Assembly: GCF_016741775.1 (NCBI RefSeq) | Contig: NZ_JAERRK010000003.1 | Coordinates: 496,001-560,000 of the forward strand | Origin: Streptomyces actinomycinicus | GTDB taxonomy: Bacteria > Actinomycetota > Actinomycetes > Streptomycetales > Streptomycetaceae | Length of the DNA: 64,000 nt | Direction: 5' to 3' | Part shown: one piece after another, positions 31,932 through 40,644 of the stretch | Position numbering within the stretch: position 1 is the first letter of the stretch | Layout: each line of letters opens with the position of its first letter | Notes under the pieces: model-generated | The model's database searches: none | Told to the model about the DNA's origin: nothing | What the model saw: the letters and a program-made list of their open reading frames with translations, nothing else | Made by a program: the position numbers and the translations under genes

Positions 31932-32921
31932 ATGGACGTGAAAGAGCGTGCCCAGGAGCTGTACCGCATCGCGCTCGAGGACGCGGCCTGGCACCCGGCG
32001 AGCGTGCTCGGCGAACACGGCTGGAGCGACGGGGAGTTCGCCGACGCGCTCCAACTCCTCACCCGGCTAAGGCTGTTCGTGCCCGCCCCGGACAGCGGGA
32101 ACGGCTGGACGGCACTGTCGCCGGACACCGCGCTGCGCAACCTCCTGCTGGAGGAGGAGCAGCACACGTCCGCGCTGCTCAGTTCCGTACAGCGCACGCG
32201 GTCCGCGCTGACCCGGATCCTCACGGACTTCCAGCCGGTGCACGCACGGGAGTTGCTGCCGGTGCGGATGGAGGTGGTGACCGGCGCCGCGAACGTGTCA
32301 GCGGCACTGGAGGACGTCTCGCGGCGCGTGGAGGACGAGGTGCTGTCGCTGCACCCCGGGCGCGCGCTGCCTGCCGTGATGGTCGAGGCGGGCCTGGACC
32401 GGGACCTCGCGGTGATCGGGCGCGGGGTGCGGATGCGCACCATCCATCTCGGCTCGGCGGCGGCCGTCCCGCACATGGCGTCGTACCTGCGCCGGCTGAG
32501 CGCGGCCGGGGCGCAGGTGCGCACCGCGCACACGCTGCCGCTGCGGATGATCGTGGTGGACAGCTCGACCGCGCTGGTGCCGGCGCCGCCGTCGGCGATC
32601 GGCGAGATCACGGCGGTGATCCTGCGGGGCGAGACGCTGGTCGGGGTGTTCCGGGAGATCTTCGAGCACTGCTGGGCGGCGGCGAACGTGCTGACCGACG
32701 CGGTGGCCGGGCCGGACGGGGAATGGCGCCCCGAAGGACGCCATCTGGAACTGCTGCGGATGCTCGCGGGCGGGCTCACCGACGAGGCCATGGCCCGCAA
32801 GCTGGGGGTCTCCGAGCGCACGGTCCGCCGTCTCGTCTCCGAGCTGACCGAGCGCCTCGGCGCCGCCAGCCGCTTCCAGGCCGGCGCCTGCGCCCAGCGG
32901 CTCGGCTGGCTCGACGGCTGA
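31932..32921 (+). CDS. LuxR-type HTH transcriptional regulator with TrmB-like N-terminal region
   Basis: 329 residues. The C-terminal LuxR-type helix-turn-helix (about 270-325) reads LLRMLAGGLTDEAMARKLG then VSERTVRRLVSELTERLGA. The N-terminal part starts with a helical winged-helix-like segment (AQELYRIALEDAAWHPASVL), and the centre looks like a phospholipase-D-like ligand fold (MRTIHLGSAAAVPHMASYLRRL), as in many Streptomyces regulators of this class. The ATG follows GAGGAGG. It is convergent with the EamA transporter; the ligand and targets cannot be read. Confidence 0.85.
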   Translation: MDVKERAQELYRIALEDAAWHPASVLGEHGWSDGEFADALQLLTRLRLFVPAPDSGNGWTALSPDTALRNLLLEEEQHTSALLSSVQRTRSALTRILTDFQPVHARELLPVRMEVVTGAANVSAALEDVSRRVEDEVLSLHPGRALPAVMVEAGLDRDLAVIGRGVRMRTIHLGSAAAVPHMASYLRRLSAAGAQVRTAHTLPLRMIVVDSSTALVPAPPSAIGEITAVILRGETLVGVFREIFEHCWAAANVLTDAVAGPDGEWRPEGRHLELLRMLAGGLTDEAMARKLGVSERTVRRLVSELTERLGAASRFQAGACAQRLGWLDG

Positions 32922-32939
32922 CGCCACGCCTGCCCGCGC

Positions 32940-34052
32940 TCAGGCCCCTTCGGCCCCCGCGCGTTCCGGCACCGGGTCCCCTGCGGGAGCGGCCACATCG
33001 GCGACAGCGGTGCCCTCAACCGGACCGGAGGCCTCACCGTCCGCGCCCCCGGCCGGAGCAGGACCGTTTCCGCCGGTGTCCCCGGAGCCGGCGGTGCCCT
33101 CGGCCGGAGCCGTGTGCCGGTCCCGGTCCGCGTGCCGGTCCCGGTCCGTGTCCCGGCCCCGGTCCGCCACCGTCCGTCCCCACGCCGTGCCCGCGAGCAC
33201 CAGGACCGCGCCGAGCAGCCCGAGCACCCCCGGGCGGTCGCCGCCCACGGCGATGCCGACGGCCGCGGCCCACACCGGCTCGGTGCCGAGCAGCAGGCTG
33301 ACCCGGGACGGGGAGGTACGGCGGACCGCCCACATCTGCACGAAGAACGCGAACAGCGTGCAGAACGCGGACAGGTACACCAGCCCCAGCCAGTCCCCGG
33401 CGCCGAAGCCGGCCGCGGCCGACCAGGGCGAGGCGCCGGTGCCCGGCAGCGCCACCAGAACGGCGAACACCAGCACCGCGCCGCCCAGTTGCACGGTGGT
33501 CAGCGACAGCGCGTCCGCCCCGCGCACCGACTCCATGCGGGACATGGCGAGGACGTGCACGGTACGGGCCACGGCGGCGCCGAGCATCAGCAGGTCGCCG
33601 CCGGTCGGGGCGGTGAACCCGGCGCCCTGGGTCAGCAGGGCCACGCCCAGCACCGACAGTCCGGCCGCCGCCATGAAGGACCCGGGCAGCCGGGTGCCGC
33701 GCACCCTGCTCTCGGCGAGCGGGGTGAACACCATCGTGAGGCTGATGATCAGCCCCGCGTTCGTCGCCGAGGTGTGCACCACCCCGTACGTCTCCAGCAG
33801 GAAGATCCCGGCGAGGATCAGCCCCAGCAGTCCGGCGCCGCGCAGCTGCACGGCGCTCAGCGCACGCAGCCGCCGCCACCCCGCGGCTATCAGCACCGGC
33901 AGCGCCACGGCGAACCGCAGCACCAGCACGGCCAGCACGGTCCGTTCCGTGGTGACGCCCTTGGCGGCCAGGTAACTGGAGCCCCAGACCACCGCGACCA
34001 GCAGAACGGGAAGATCGGTCAGCCGGCCGCTGCGGGCCGCGGTGACAGTCAT
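32940..34052 (-). CDS. EamA/DMT-family exporter with a long charged C-terminal tail
   Basis: About 370 residues. Ten hydrophobic segments in two EamA repeats occupy residues 10-290 (DLPVLLVAVVWGSSYLAAKG; TEPVWAAAVGIAVGG). The last 75 or so residues are a hydrophilic Asp/Arg then Gly/Pro/Ala-rich tail including repeated DRDRH units. Proteins of this family export amino acids and related metabolites. The start is the ATG after GAGGAG. It is downstream of the 2OG-oxygenase and ArgG-like genes on the same strand, which suggests that it exports their product. Confidence 0.9.
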   Translation of the reverse strand: MTVTAARSGRLTDLPVLLVAVVWGSSYLAAKGVTTERTVLAVLVLRFAVALPVLIAAGWRRLRALSAVQLRGAGLLGLILAGIFLLETYGVVHTSATNAGLIISLTMVFTPLAESRVRGTRLPGSFMAAAGLSVLGVALLTQGAGFTAPTGGDLLMLGAAVARTVHVLAMSRMESVRGADALSLTTVQLGGAVLVFAVLVALPGTGASPWSAAAGFGAGDWLGLVYLSAFCTLFAFFVQMWAVRRTSPSRVSLLLGTEPVWAAAVGIAVGGDRPGVLGLLGAVLVLAGTAWGRTVADRGRDTDRDRHADRDRHTAPAEGTAGSGDTGGNGPAPAGGADGEASGPVEGTAVADVAAPAGDPVPERAGAEGA

Positions 34053-34182
34053 GGACACTCCTCGGGGGTGCACGGAAGCAGGCGTACGGAAGCGGACGCG
34101 CAGAAGGAGACGTACGCGCGGAGGGACCCGTACGCACGGGGAGACGGACGGAAGGCGGGCAGGACGAGCCGACGGCCGGTGG

Positions 34183-34911
34183 TCAGGCCGCCGTGTACGC
34201 GATCACCAGGACGTCACGGTGCGCGGGCAGTGCGGGGTCCACCGGGCGCACCGGGGTCACCGAGTGCAGCGTGCGGCGGTCGTCGCCCAGCAGCAGGTCA
34301 CCGGGCTCGGACAGCGTAGTCGTCAGCAGGTGGCCGCCCGCGTCGGTGTACACCCCGCTCTCGCCGCCGCTGACGTTGGTGCGGCCGATCAGCAGCGAGG
34401 TGATGAAGGTGACCCCGTCGCGGTGCCGGCCCTCGGGAGCCGGCTGGCCCTCCTGGTCGGCGGAGGCATGGATGCGGTACGGGTGCAGCTTGACGTTCCA
34501 CCGCGGGGTGCCGTCGACCTCGCTGAAGATCCGGCCGAGCGCGACGAGCACCGCGCGCAGCAGCGGGTCGTTCACGAACGACTCCGTCAGCGGTTCGAAG
34601 ACCCGCTCCACGCCGCCGTTGAGCGGGTTGACCTCGGTCTCCTGCCGGTACGGCGCGTGCGGCAGCAGGGTCGCCTCCCCGGCGGCCGGGTCCAGGTCGA
34701 ACTGGCCGTAGCGGCGGTAGCGGTACGTGCCCCCGTCCGCCATGCAGGTGTCCAGCGTCAGCTCGTCCCAGTGCGCGGCGAACCGTGCCCAGTCGGCGGC
34801 ACCGACGCCGAGCAGCGAGGACAGCGCGGCCGACGGCAGCAGGTGCCCGCCGGGGCCGGACAGGGCGGTGACGGCGTCGACGGCGGCCGGGTGGGCGAGT
34901 GCGGTGGTCAT
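34183..34911 (-). CDS. 2-oxoglutarate/Fe(II)-dependent oxygenase, amino-acid-hydroxylase type
   Basis: 242 residues. The iron-binding facial triad is seen as His163-x-Asp165 (GRHRDGVTF) and His216 (TLHSVTPV), and a 2OG-binding Arg is likely Arg222. Overall layout resembles the 2OG-Fe dioxygenase family that includes L-isoleucine 4-hydroxylase. Such enzymes hydroxylate free amino acids. The ATG is 33 bases after the stop of the ArgG-like gene, in an operon that also has an EamA exporter. The substrate is unknown. Confidence 0.85.
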   Translation of the reverse strand: MTTALAHPAAVDAVTALSGPGGHLLPSAALSSLLGVGAADWARFAAHWDELTLDTCMADGGTYRYRRYGQFDLDPAAGEATLLPHAPYRQETEVNPLNGGVERVFEPLTESFVNDPLLRAVLVALGRIFSEVDGTPRWNVKLHPYRIHASADQEGQPAPEGRHRDGVTFITSLLIGRTNVSGGESGVYTDAGGHLLTTTLSEPGDLLLGDDRRTLHSVTPVRPVDPALPAHRDVLVIAYTAA

Positions 34912-34944
34912 GGGTGGCTCCGTGGGTCTCGTGGGTGGTCGGGG

Positions 34945-36186
34945 TCAGGCGGCGGCGGGCAGCAGGGCGGGGACGGTGGACGGTGTGAACGGCGCCGACT
35001 CGGCGGCGATGGCCCGCTCCTCCCAGTCCTCCCGGTCCCGCAGGTACAGCGGCCGGACGGCGGTGATGGCGCGGGTGTCGGCGCCACCCGTGCGCAGCCG
35101 CCAGGCGACGGTGCCGCTGGTCCGCGCCGCGCAGTTGTCGACGAACGACTGGACCGCCAGCCGCAGTTCGCCGAACCACCGGCCCTCCAGCGCCTCGCGC
35201 ACCCAGATCTGCTCCAGGTGCCGCTTCTCGCGGACGAGTTCGGCGTCGAGGCAGGCGCTCTCGATGTGCCGGTAGGTGCGCAGCAGGAGCCAGGCGGCCG
35301 GCATCTCGCGGATCTCCAGGACCTTCTCGCCGTGGTCCAGGTGCTCCAGGCCCGAGTAGCGGCCCAGTCCGTACGCACCGACGCGCCGGTTGAGCCGGTC
35401 GATCAGCTCGGTGAGCGGCATCCGGGTGCCGTCCAGCGCGACCGGGCGGCCGTTCTCGACGGTGACCGTCAGCAGGTCCTCCGCACCGGGCGCGGCGGTG
35501 GGCCGGCTCCAGCTGTACATCTCCTCGGGCACCTCGTGCCGTTCGGGGTCGTCGAGGATCCCCGACTCGAACTCCCGGCACCACAGGTTGGAGTCGCCGC
35601 TCACGATCCGTCCGGCGAGCAGGTCGACACCGGCGGCGCGCAGGGCGGCCAGCTTGTCGTCGCGGGTCACGGGGTCGAGGTCGTACGGGCTGCCGTACGC
35701 CCCCTCGTAATCGAGCAGCGCCAGCGCTCCGTTGAGCCGGCGCAGGGTGTTCTGCGAGCGGTTGGCGGTGTGCAGGACGGCCTGCGCGCCGAGCGAGCGG
35801 GCCAGCCGTACGGCCGACTCGGCGATGAGCGGGCGGCTGAGCGTGGAGCTGACGGGGTGGATGCCCAGGTACTCGGCCTGGGCGGCGATGGCCGGCGCGA
35901 CGAAGCGGTCGGCGAACTCCTCGCGGCGGTCGAGGAGATGGATCCGTGCGCCGAGCGCCTCGGCCACCTGGCGTTTGTAGGGGCCCGACTCGTCCTCGCC
36001 GATGTCCACGCTCACGGCGTGCACCTCCCGCAGGCCCATGCGGCGCAGCCGGAGCAGCAGGTACGAGCTGTCCAGCCCGCCGCTGAACAGCGTCACGACC
36101 GGGCGGTCGGGGTCCAGGTTCGCGAGCTGGGCGAAGGAACGGACGAGCGGGGACGGTGCGGTCTTCGCAGCCTCTGTTGTGGTCAC
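34945..36186 (-). CDS. Argininosuccinate synthase-family ligase, divergent paralogue
   Basis: 413 residues, aligning end to end with argininosuccinate synthase. The ATP pyrophosphatase loop is SGGLDSS (35-41), followed by DIGE, then SSTLSRPLIA. The C-terminal multimerisation region keeps the family pattern (GRYSGLEHL, GRWFGELRL). The loop that binds aspartate in genuine ArgG (ATGKGND) here reads ANRSQNT (141-147): the Asn is kept but the Thr and Asp are lost. This points to a different nucleophile or acceptor. Genuine argG is expected elsewhere with the arginine genes. The neighbours are a 2OG oxygenase and an EamA exporter, suggesting an amino-acid-derived secondary metabolite. Confidence 0.85.
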   Translation of the reverse strand: MTTTEAAKTAPSPLVRSFAQLANLDPDRPVVTLFSGGLDSSYLLLRLRRMGLREVHAVSVDIGEDESGPYKRQVAEALGARIHLLDRREEFADRFVAPAIAAQAEYLGIHPVSSTLSRPLIAESAVRLARSLGAQAVLHTANRSQNTLRRLNGALALLDYEGAYGSPYDLDPVTRDDKLAALRAAGVDLLAGRIVSGDSNLWCREFESGILDDPERHEVPEEMYSWSRPTAAPGAEDLLTVTVENGRPVALDGTRMPLTELIDRLNRRVGAYGLGRYSGLEHLDHGEKVLEIREMPAAWLLLRTYRHIESACLDAELVREKRHLEQIWVREALEGRWFGELRLAVQSFVDNCAARTSGTVAWRLRTGGADTRAITAVRPLYLRDREDWEERAIAAESAPFTPSTVPALLPAAA

Positions 36187-36251
36187 GGGCAGCAGACTTC
36201 TCGTCCGGCACCGCCCCGGACAATGCTTTCCCGCCGTCCGAGCCCGGCCAT

Positions 36252-36368
36252 GACCGGACCCGGACGCCCCCGTGCCCGCCGCCCCCGGACCCGGACGCCC
36301 CCGTGCCCGCCGTCCCTGCGCCCGCCGCCCCCGGACCCGGACGCCCCCGCGCCCGCCGTCTGCGCGCC
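36252..36368. repeat. GC-rich tandem repeat in the gap after the ArgG-like start
   Basis: The phrase CGGACCCGGACGCCCCCG recurs three times with CCCGCCG spacers in the 219-base gap between the lectin gene's stop and the ArgG-like start. Nothing else is recognised in the gap. Confidence 0.7.
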
Positions 36369-36405
36369 CGCCACCGCGCGCCCCGCTGCCGGCCGCCCGG
36401 TCAGA

Positions 36406-37965
36406 TCAGGCGGCTCCCGCCCGCCACCGCTGGTCCTGATCGTCGTCCAGCGGCCGCAGGGACACCCCGTAGCGGCCGTCCGGGGTCACCGCCGTCTCGA
36501 TGGCGATGTGCGGGCGGATCGTGCCGTCGGGATCCACGTCGAAACGGAGGTTCTCGCCGTTGCGGCTGTACACCGCGTCGCACTCCCAGATGCCCACCCC
36601 ACGCTCCACCGACCCGCGGCTGTCCAGGCAGAAGTCGTCGTCGGCCGCCGAGCGCAGCACGCCGAGGTAGGTGTCGACGCGCCAGCGCTGGGTGGCGGAG
36701 GAGGAACAGGGGGCGGTGACGACATCGTTGCCCTGGTACAGGTCGCCGTCGCGGATGTCCAGGCAGCGGCCCGTGGCGAGGTTCACCACCTGCGCGAAGG
36801 AGGTGCCCGGGGGGACGGGCGGCGGGGGAGCGGGCTTCGCGGTGGGCCGGCGGGACGGGCGCGGCGACGGGCTCGCAGGACGGTGCGACGTCGCCGAGGG
36901 CGAGGGCGAGGGGGGCGTGGACGTCCGTGACGGGGACGGCGAGGCGGAGTGCGAGGGCGCGACGGAGACCGTGGCCGTCACCGTCACCGCGGGGGGCGCG
37001 GGGGTGGCCGCCGCCGGCTGCCGGTCGTCGCCGTGCCCCGGCAGGAGCAGGAACACCAGCAGCGGCGTGAGGGCCACGCCCAGGGCCGCCGAGCCCAGCA
37101 CCAGCCGGCGCCCGGACGGCGGGCCGGCCTTCTCCGCCGCGCTCGCCGGCAGGAAGGGCCGGGCGGGCGGCTCCTCCTGGCGCAGGTACGCCGTGCCCTG
37201 CCAGGGCAGCAGCCCCTCGGCCAGGGTCTGCCGCGGCGCGTCCCGCAGCGCCCGCAGATCCTCGAAGGCGGCCGTGCAGTGCGGGCAGCGAGTCATGTGG
37301 GCGTCCAGGTCGGTGCTGTAGCGCGGGCCGTCCGGCCGTACCGCTTCCTCGATCAGCCGCCGGAAGTCGGCGCAGCGCGGGTCGTCGGAGGCGGCCAGCC
37401 GGCTGCCCAGGCAGGCCTGGGCCAGTGCCTTCAGGGCCTGCGGGGTGCCGTAGGCGACGTCCGCGCGGCTCAGGCCGAGGAAGGCGGCGGTCCGTTCGAC
37501 GGGTTCCTCGTCGAGGACGCCGTACCAGAGCAGCCCCTGGGTGCGGGACGGCAGCGACTGGAACGCGGGGAGCATGGGCGGGGTCGGGCCCTCGGGCAGG
37601 CCGGCCGCGTTCAGCACCAGCAGCAGGCCCGGGTCGACGCCCGCGGAGCGCCCGTCGAGCGACCAGTCGGCCGCCAGCCGCGCGGTGAGCAGCAGCAGCC
37701 GGTGCCGCAGCGGGACGGCGGGGTCGATGCCGCGGGCGGTCTCGCGGGCGGCCGCGGTGATCGCCTCCGCCGCCAGCCGGCGGGCCACGGGCTCGCTCGC
37801 CGCGCACAGCCGGGCGTAGGCGAGGACCGCGGGGTGGTGCCGGCGGCGCAGTTCCTGCAGCGCCGGATACGCCTTCGACGTGGACAGGCGCAGCAGTTCG
37901 GTCAACCGTGCGTCCGGCTCGTCCTCATGGTCCCCGGCCGTCCCGGACCGGTCCCCCTGAGCCAT
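36406..37965 (-). CDS. Membrane protein with sigma-like N-terminus, Cys/His motif and extracellular ricin-type lectin domain
   Basis: 519 residues. Residues 15-190 resemble a degenerate ECF sigma factor: a helical region 2-like part, then LPSRTQGLLWYGVLDEEPVERTAAFLGLS like region 4. An H-x3-C-x2-C motif of anti-sigma zinc-finger type lies at 223-230. A single membrane helix spans about 288-309. A Ser/Pro/Thr-rich stalk leads to a beta-trefoil ricin domain (about 385-519) with GRCLDIRDGDLYQGNDV and QRWRV, the usual QxW pattern. The ATG follows GGAGG. The topology places the sigma-like part inside and the lectin outside, as in a carbohydrate sensor. Function otherwise unknown. Confidence 0.8.
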   Translation of the reverse strand: MAQGDRSGTAGDHEDEPDARLTELLRLSTSKAYPALQELRRRHHPAVLAYARLCAASEPVARRLAAEAITAAARETARGIDPAVPLRHRLLLLTARLAADWSLDGRSAGVDPGLLLVLNAAGLPEGPTPPMLPAFQSLPSRTQGLLWYGVLDEEPVERTAAFLGLSRADVAYGTPQALKALAQACLGSRLAASDDPRCADFRRLIEEAVRPDGPRYSTDLDAHMTRCPHCTAAFEDLRALRDAPRQTLAEGLLPWQGTAYLRQEEPPARPFLPASAAEKAGPPSGRRLVLGSAALGVALTPLLVFLLLPGHGDDRQPAAATPAPPAVTVTATVSVAPSHSASPSPSRTSTPPSPSPSATSHRPASPSPRPSRRPTAKPAPPPPVPPGTSFAQVVNLATGRCLDIRDGDLYQGNDVVTAPCSSSATQRWRVDTYLGVLRSAADDDFCLDSRGSVERGVGIWECDAVYSRNGENLRFDVDPDGTIRPHIAIETAVTPDGRYGVSLRPLDDDQDQRWRAGAA

Positions 37966-38177
37966 GTGACATCCTCCGTCCCCGGCAACCGGTCGGCATA
38001 CCAGCCGGTACGGGGGCTCATAGTGGAGGAGAGGGTGGGCCGGGGAAAGGTGTTTCCGCCGGTAACAGGATAACGGTTGGGGTGTCGGGTACCCACCAGT
38101 CGGAGTGGCAGGTCCCCGGATGCGGCGAAGCGGCCCGAGCCATGGGCCGGGCCGCTCACCGCAAGTACGGGCGGAGG

Positions 38178-39074
38178 TCACTCCTCCAGGGTCAGCCCCT
38201 TGCGCAGCCGCACCAGCGTGCGCGAGAGCAGCCGGGACACGTGCATCTGGGAGATGCCCAGTTCCTCGCCGATCTCCGACTGGGTCATGTTGGCCACGAA
38301 CCGCAGTGAAAGGATCTTCCGGTCCCGCGGCGGGAGTTCGGCGATCAGGGGCTTGAGCGACTCGATGTACTCGATGCCCTCGAGCCCGTGGTCCTCGTAC
38401 CCGATGCGGTCCGCGAGGGCGCCCTCGGTCTCGTCCTCCTCCGGCTGGGCGTCCAGCGAGGAGGCGGTGTAGGCGTTCGAGGCGGCCATGCCCTCGACGA
38501 CCTCGTCCTTCGAGATGCCGAGCCGCTCGGCGAGTTCCGCGACCGTGGGGGCGCGGTCCAGCTTCTGGGCCAGCTCGTCCCCGGCCTTCGCGAGGTCCAG
38601 GCGCAGCTCCTGCAGCCGGCGCGGGACGCGCACGGACCACGAGGTGTCACGGAAGAAGCGCTTGATCTCGCCGATGATCGTCGGCATCGCGAAGGTGGGG
38701 AACTCGACGCCGCGGGTCAGTTCGAAGCGGTCGATCGCCTTGATCAGGCCGATCGTGCCGACCTGGATGATGTCCTCCATCGGCTCGCTGCGGGAGCGGA
38801 AGCGGGAGGCGGCGAACTTGACGAGCGCGAGGTTCAGCTCGACGAGGGTGTTGCGGACGTACGAGTACTCGTGCGTCCCTTCCTCCAGCGACTCCAGGCG
38901 CTCGAAGAGGGTCTTGGACAGAGCCCGCGCGTCTACCGGGCCGATCTCGTCGTACGGGGGGATCTCCGGGAGTCCCTCGAACAGGTCGAGGGCGTCGATG
39001 GGATGATCCAGTTTTTCCGGTGGGGGTGTCGACGTCGCGATCGGGGTATGCGATGCGTCGAGCCGGGGTGACAT
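38178..39074 (-). CDS. SigB/SigF-type RNA polymerase sigma factor
   Basis: 298 residues. Region 2 is NTLVELNLALVKFAASRF with EDIIQVGTIGLIKAIDRF; region 3 is TVAELAERLGISKDEVVEGM; region 4 is LPPRDRKILSLRF followed by MTQSEIGEELGISQMHVSRLL. These are the hallmarks of SigB-family stress and differentiation sigma factors, which are held by RsbW-like anti-sigma kinases. The start is the ATG after GGAGG, 17 codons inside the longest frame. An antagonist and a kinase gene lie divergently next door, forming a self-contained partner-switch. By position it probably corresponds to SigI of S. coelicolor (from memory). Confidence 0.95.
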   Translation of the reverse strand: MSPRLDASHTPIATSTPPPEKLDHPIDALDLFEGLPEIPPYDEIGPVDARALSKTLFERLESLEEGTHEYSYVRNTLVELNLALVKFAASRFRSRSEPMEDIIQVGTIGLIKAIDRFELTRGVEFPTFAMPTIIGEIKRFFRDTSWSVRVPRRLQELRLDLAKAGDELAQKLDRAPTVAELAERLGISKDEVVEGMAASNAYTASSLDAQPEEDETEGALADRIGYEDHGLEGIEYIESLKPLIAELPPRDRKILSLRFVANMTQSEIGEELGISQMHVSRLLSRTLVRLRKGLTLEE

Positions 39075-39229
39075 GGGTGTCCTCCATCGTTCTCGGCATA
39101 TGGCTGCCGAAGCCAGTACGTGCACAGCGGTGTGCGGCGCCTCCGAAGCCGGCGTGTAGGGATGTGTGTCCTACTAGCCCTACCCGCTGTACCGACGGAG
39201 TGGCAAGTGCGTTATGTGCCGCTATGTCC

Positions 39230-39253
39230 GTTTGTGTGCGGTTGTTCGGGTGT
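39230..39253 (+). promoter_or_regulatory. Candidate SigB-type promoter of the antagonist gene
   Basis: GTTT (39230-39233), 14 bases, then GGGTGT (39248-39253) matches the Streptomyces SigB/F/H-type pattern GnnT-N14-16-GGGTAY with one mismatch. It ends 23 bases before the ATG of the STAS gene. This suggests that the neighbouring sigma factor or a sibling drives its own antagonist. Confidence 0.5.
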
Positions 39254-39275
39254 CGGAGTGCGCAAGGAAGGCGTA

Positions 39276-39698
39276 ATGTTCGAGGGCATCAGGCAGCCAC
39301 GACCTCGGGAGAGAGACGGCATGGACCACGGGACGGTCGGCAGCGCACAGTCGGGCCGGCTTCTGGTGGAGGTGCGGGAAGAGGGCTCCAGCGCCGTTGT
39401 GACACCCGCGGGTGAGCTGGACCACCACACCGCCGATCTACTGCGCGAGCCCCTCGACGACCTGCTCGCCAAGGGCTTCTCGCGGCTCGTGGTGGACTGT
39501 TCGCGCCTGGAGTTCTGCGACTCCACGGGGCTGAACGTCCTGCTCGGGGCCCGGCTCAAGGCGGAGGCCGCCGGTGGCGGGGTCCATCTGGCCGGAATGC
39601 AGCCGGTGGTGGCCCGTGTGTTCGAGATCACGGGGGCCGAGGCGGTCTTCACCATCCACGACTCCGTGGAGGCGGCCCTGGCCGAAGGTGCCGACTGA
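39276..39698 (+). CDS. Anti-sigma factor antagonist (STAS domain)
   Basis: 140 residues from the ATG at 39276; the ATG at 39321 is also possible (125 residues, site GGGAGAGAG). The STAS domain runs from LLVEVREEGSSAVVTPAGELD to the end, with the phosphorylatable Ser in CDSTGLNVLL. Its role is to bind the anti-sigma kinase when unphosphorylated, releasing the sigma factor. It is divergent from the sigma gene and upstream of the kinase gene on the same strand. Confidence 0.92.
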   Translation: MFEGIRQPRPRERDGMDHGTVGSAQSGRLLVEVREEGSSAVVTPAGELDHHTADLLREPLDDLLAKGFSRLVVDCSRLEFCDSTGLNVLLGARLKAEAAGGGVHLAGMQPVVARVFEITGAEAVFTIHDSVEAALAEGAD

Positions 39699-40022
39699 CC
39701 ATCGCCCTGGCCCTGCCCCGCCCGGCGCCCCCGCCCTCGGTTGCGGACGTTGCATCCGTCACGCCGAACACGGGGGTGTTCCGCCGGATCGGTCGGGCAG
39801 GAGGGCAGAAGAAGCAGGAGGCGACCTGCCGGCCGCCCGGCCTCCCGGGACCGGTGGACCTCCTGGACGGGACGCATCCCCGGCGGACGGGCGGGCACGG
39901 GACCCCGCACGGACGACGGCGGACGACGGCCGGACGGCACAGCGGCCGGCCGGCGTCGGCGGCCCGACCGTCCGACCGACCTTTTGAATCGTGAACTGGT
40001 GAATCGGTGAGGTGAAGCGCTG
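39699..40022. other. Intergenic gap of 324 bases
   Basis: Between the antagonist and anti-sigma genes. It is GC-rich and has no frame with convincing codon bias or ribosome site. The short stretch before 40023 is lower in GC and may hold the kinase promoter, but no clear motif was found. Confidence 0.5.
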
Positions 40023-40601
40023 ATGAGCACCACCCGGCCTTACTCGCCGGGCGACCGCGGCCCGGAGCCGAGCGGCGCTTCCGGGGCGTCCGGAGGGGGT
40101 GCGCCGGCTCCCGGCGCAGCCGCGGGGGCAGCCGTGCCGTCCGTGCCGTCCGTGCCGTCCGGCCCGCCCGAGGGAACCCGGCAGGCCCGGGGCCGGCAGG
40201 TACGCAGACTCCGCCTGGAAGGCGAGAGCGGGGTCGTCCCGCTGGCCCGTGACTTCACCCGCCAGGCGCTGTACGCATGGGGCTGGCTGCCCGCCGCCTC
40301 CGCCGACCAGCGGGCGGCGGCCGAGGACGTGCTGCTCGTCGTCTCCGAACTGGTCACCAACGCCTGCCTGCACGCCGAGGGCCCCGACGAACTGATCCTC
40401 GCCTGCGACAACAAGGTGATCCGGCTCGAGGTCTCCGACCGGGGCGCCGGCCAGCCGGCCCCGCGCACCCCGCACCGCGCCGGCCGCCCCGGCGGACACG
40501 GCATGTTCATCGTGCAGCGGCTCTGCCTGGACTGGGGCGTCGTCCGCGCCACCGGCACCCCGGGCAAGACGGTCTGGGCGGAACTGGGCGCACCGGCGTA
40601 A
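40023..40601 (+). CDS. RsbW-like anti-sigma factor, HATPase_c serine kinase
   Basis: 192 residues. An N-terminal Gly/Ala/Pro-rich extension of about 55 residues precedes the kinase fold: N-box VLLVVSELVTNACLHAEG, G1 box LEVSDRGAGQPAP, G2 box GGHGMFIVQRLC, and a final strand GKTVWAEL. It should phosphorylate the STAS protein encoded upstream and bind the sigma factor encoded at 38178. The ATG follows a GAGGTGAAG site. Confidence 0.92.
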   Translation: MSTTRPYSPGDRGPEPSGASGASGGGAPAPGAAAGAAVPSVPSVPSGPPEGTRQARGRQVRRLRLEGESGVVPLARDFTRQALYAWGWLPAASADQRAAAEDVLLVVSELVTNACLHAEGPDELILACDNKVIRLEVSDRGAGQPAPRTPHRAGRPGGHGMFIVQRLCLDWGVVRATGTPGKTVWAELGAPA

Positions 40602-40644
40602 CCCGCCGGGCCCCGCCGCGCGACGGTCCGCCTTGCCACGCCGC

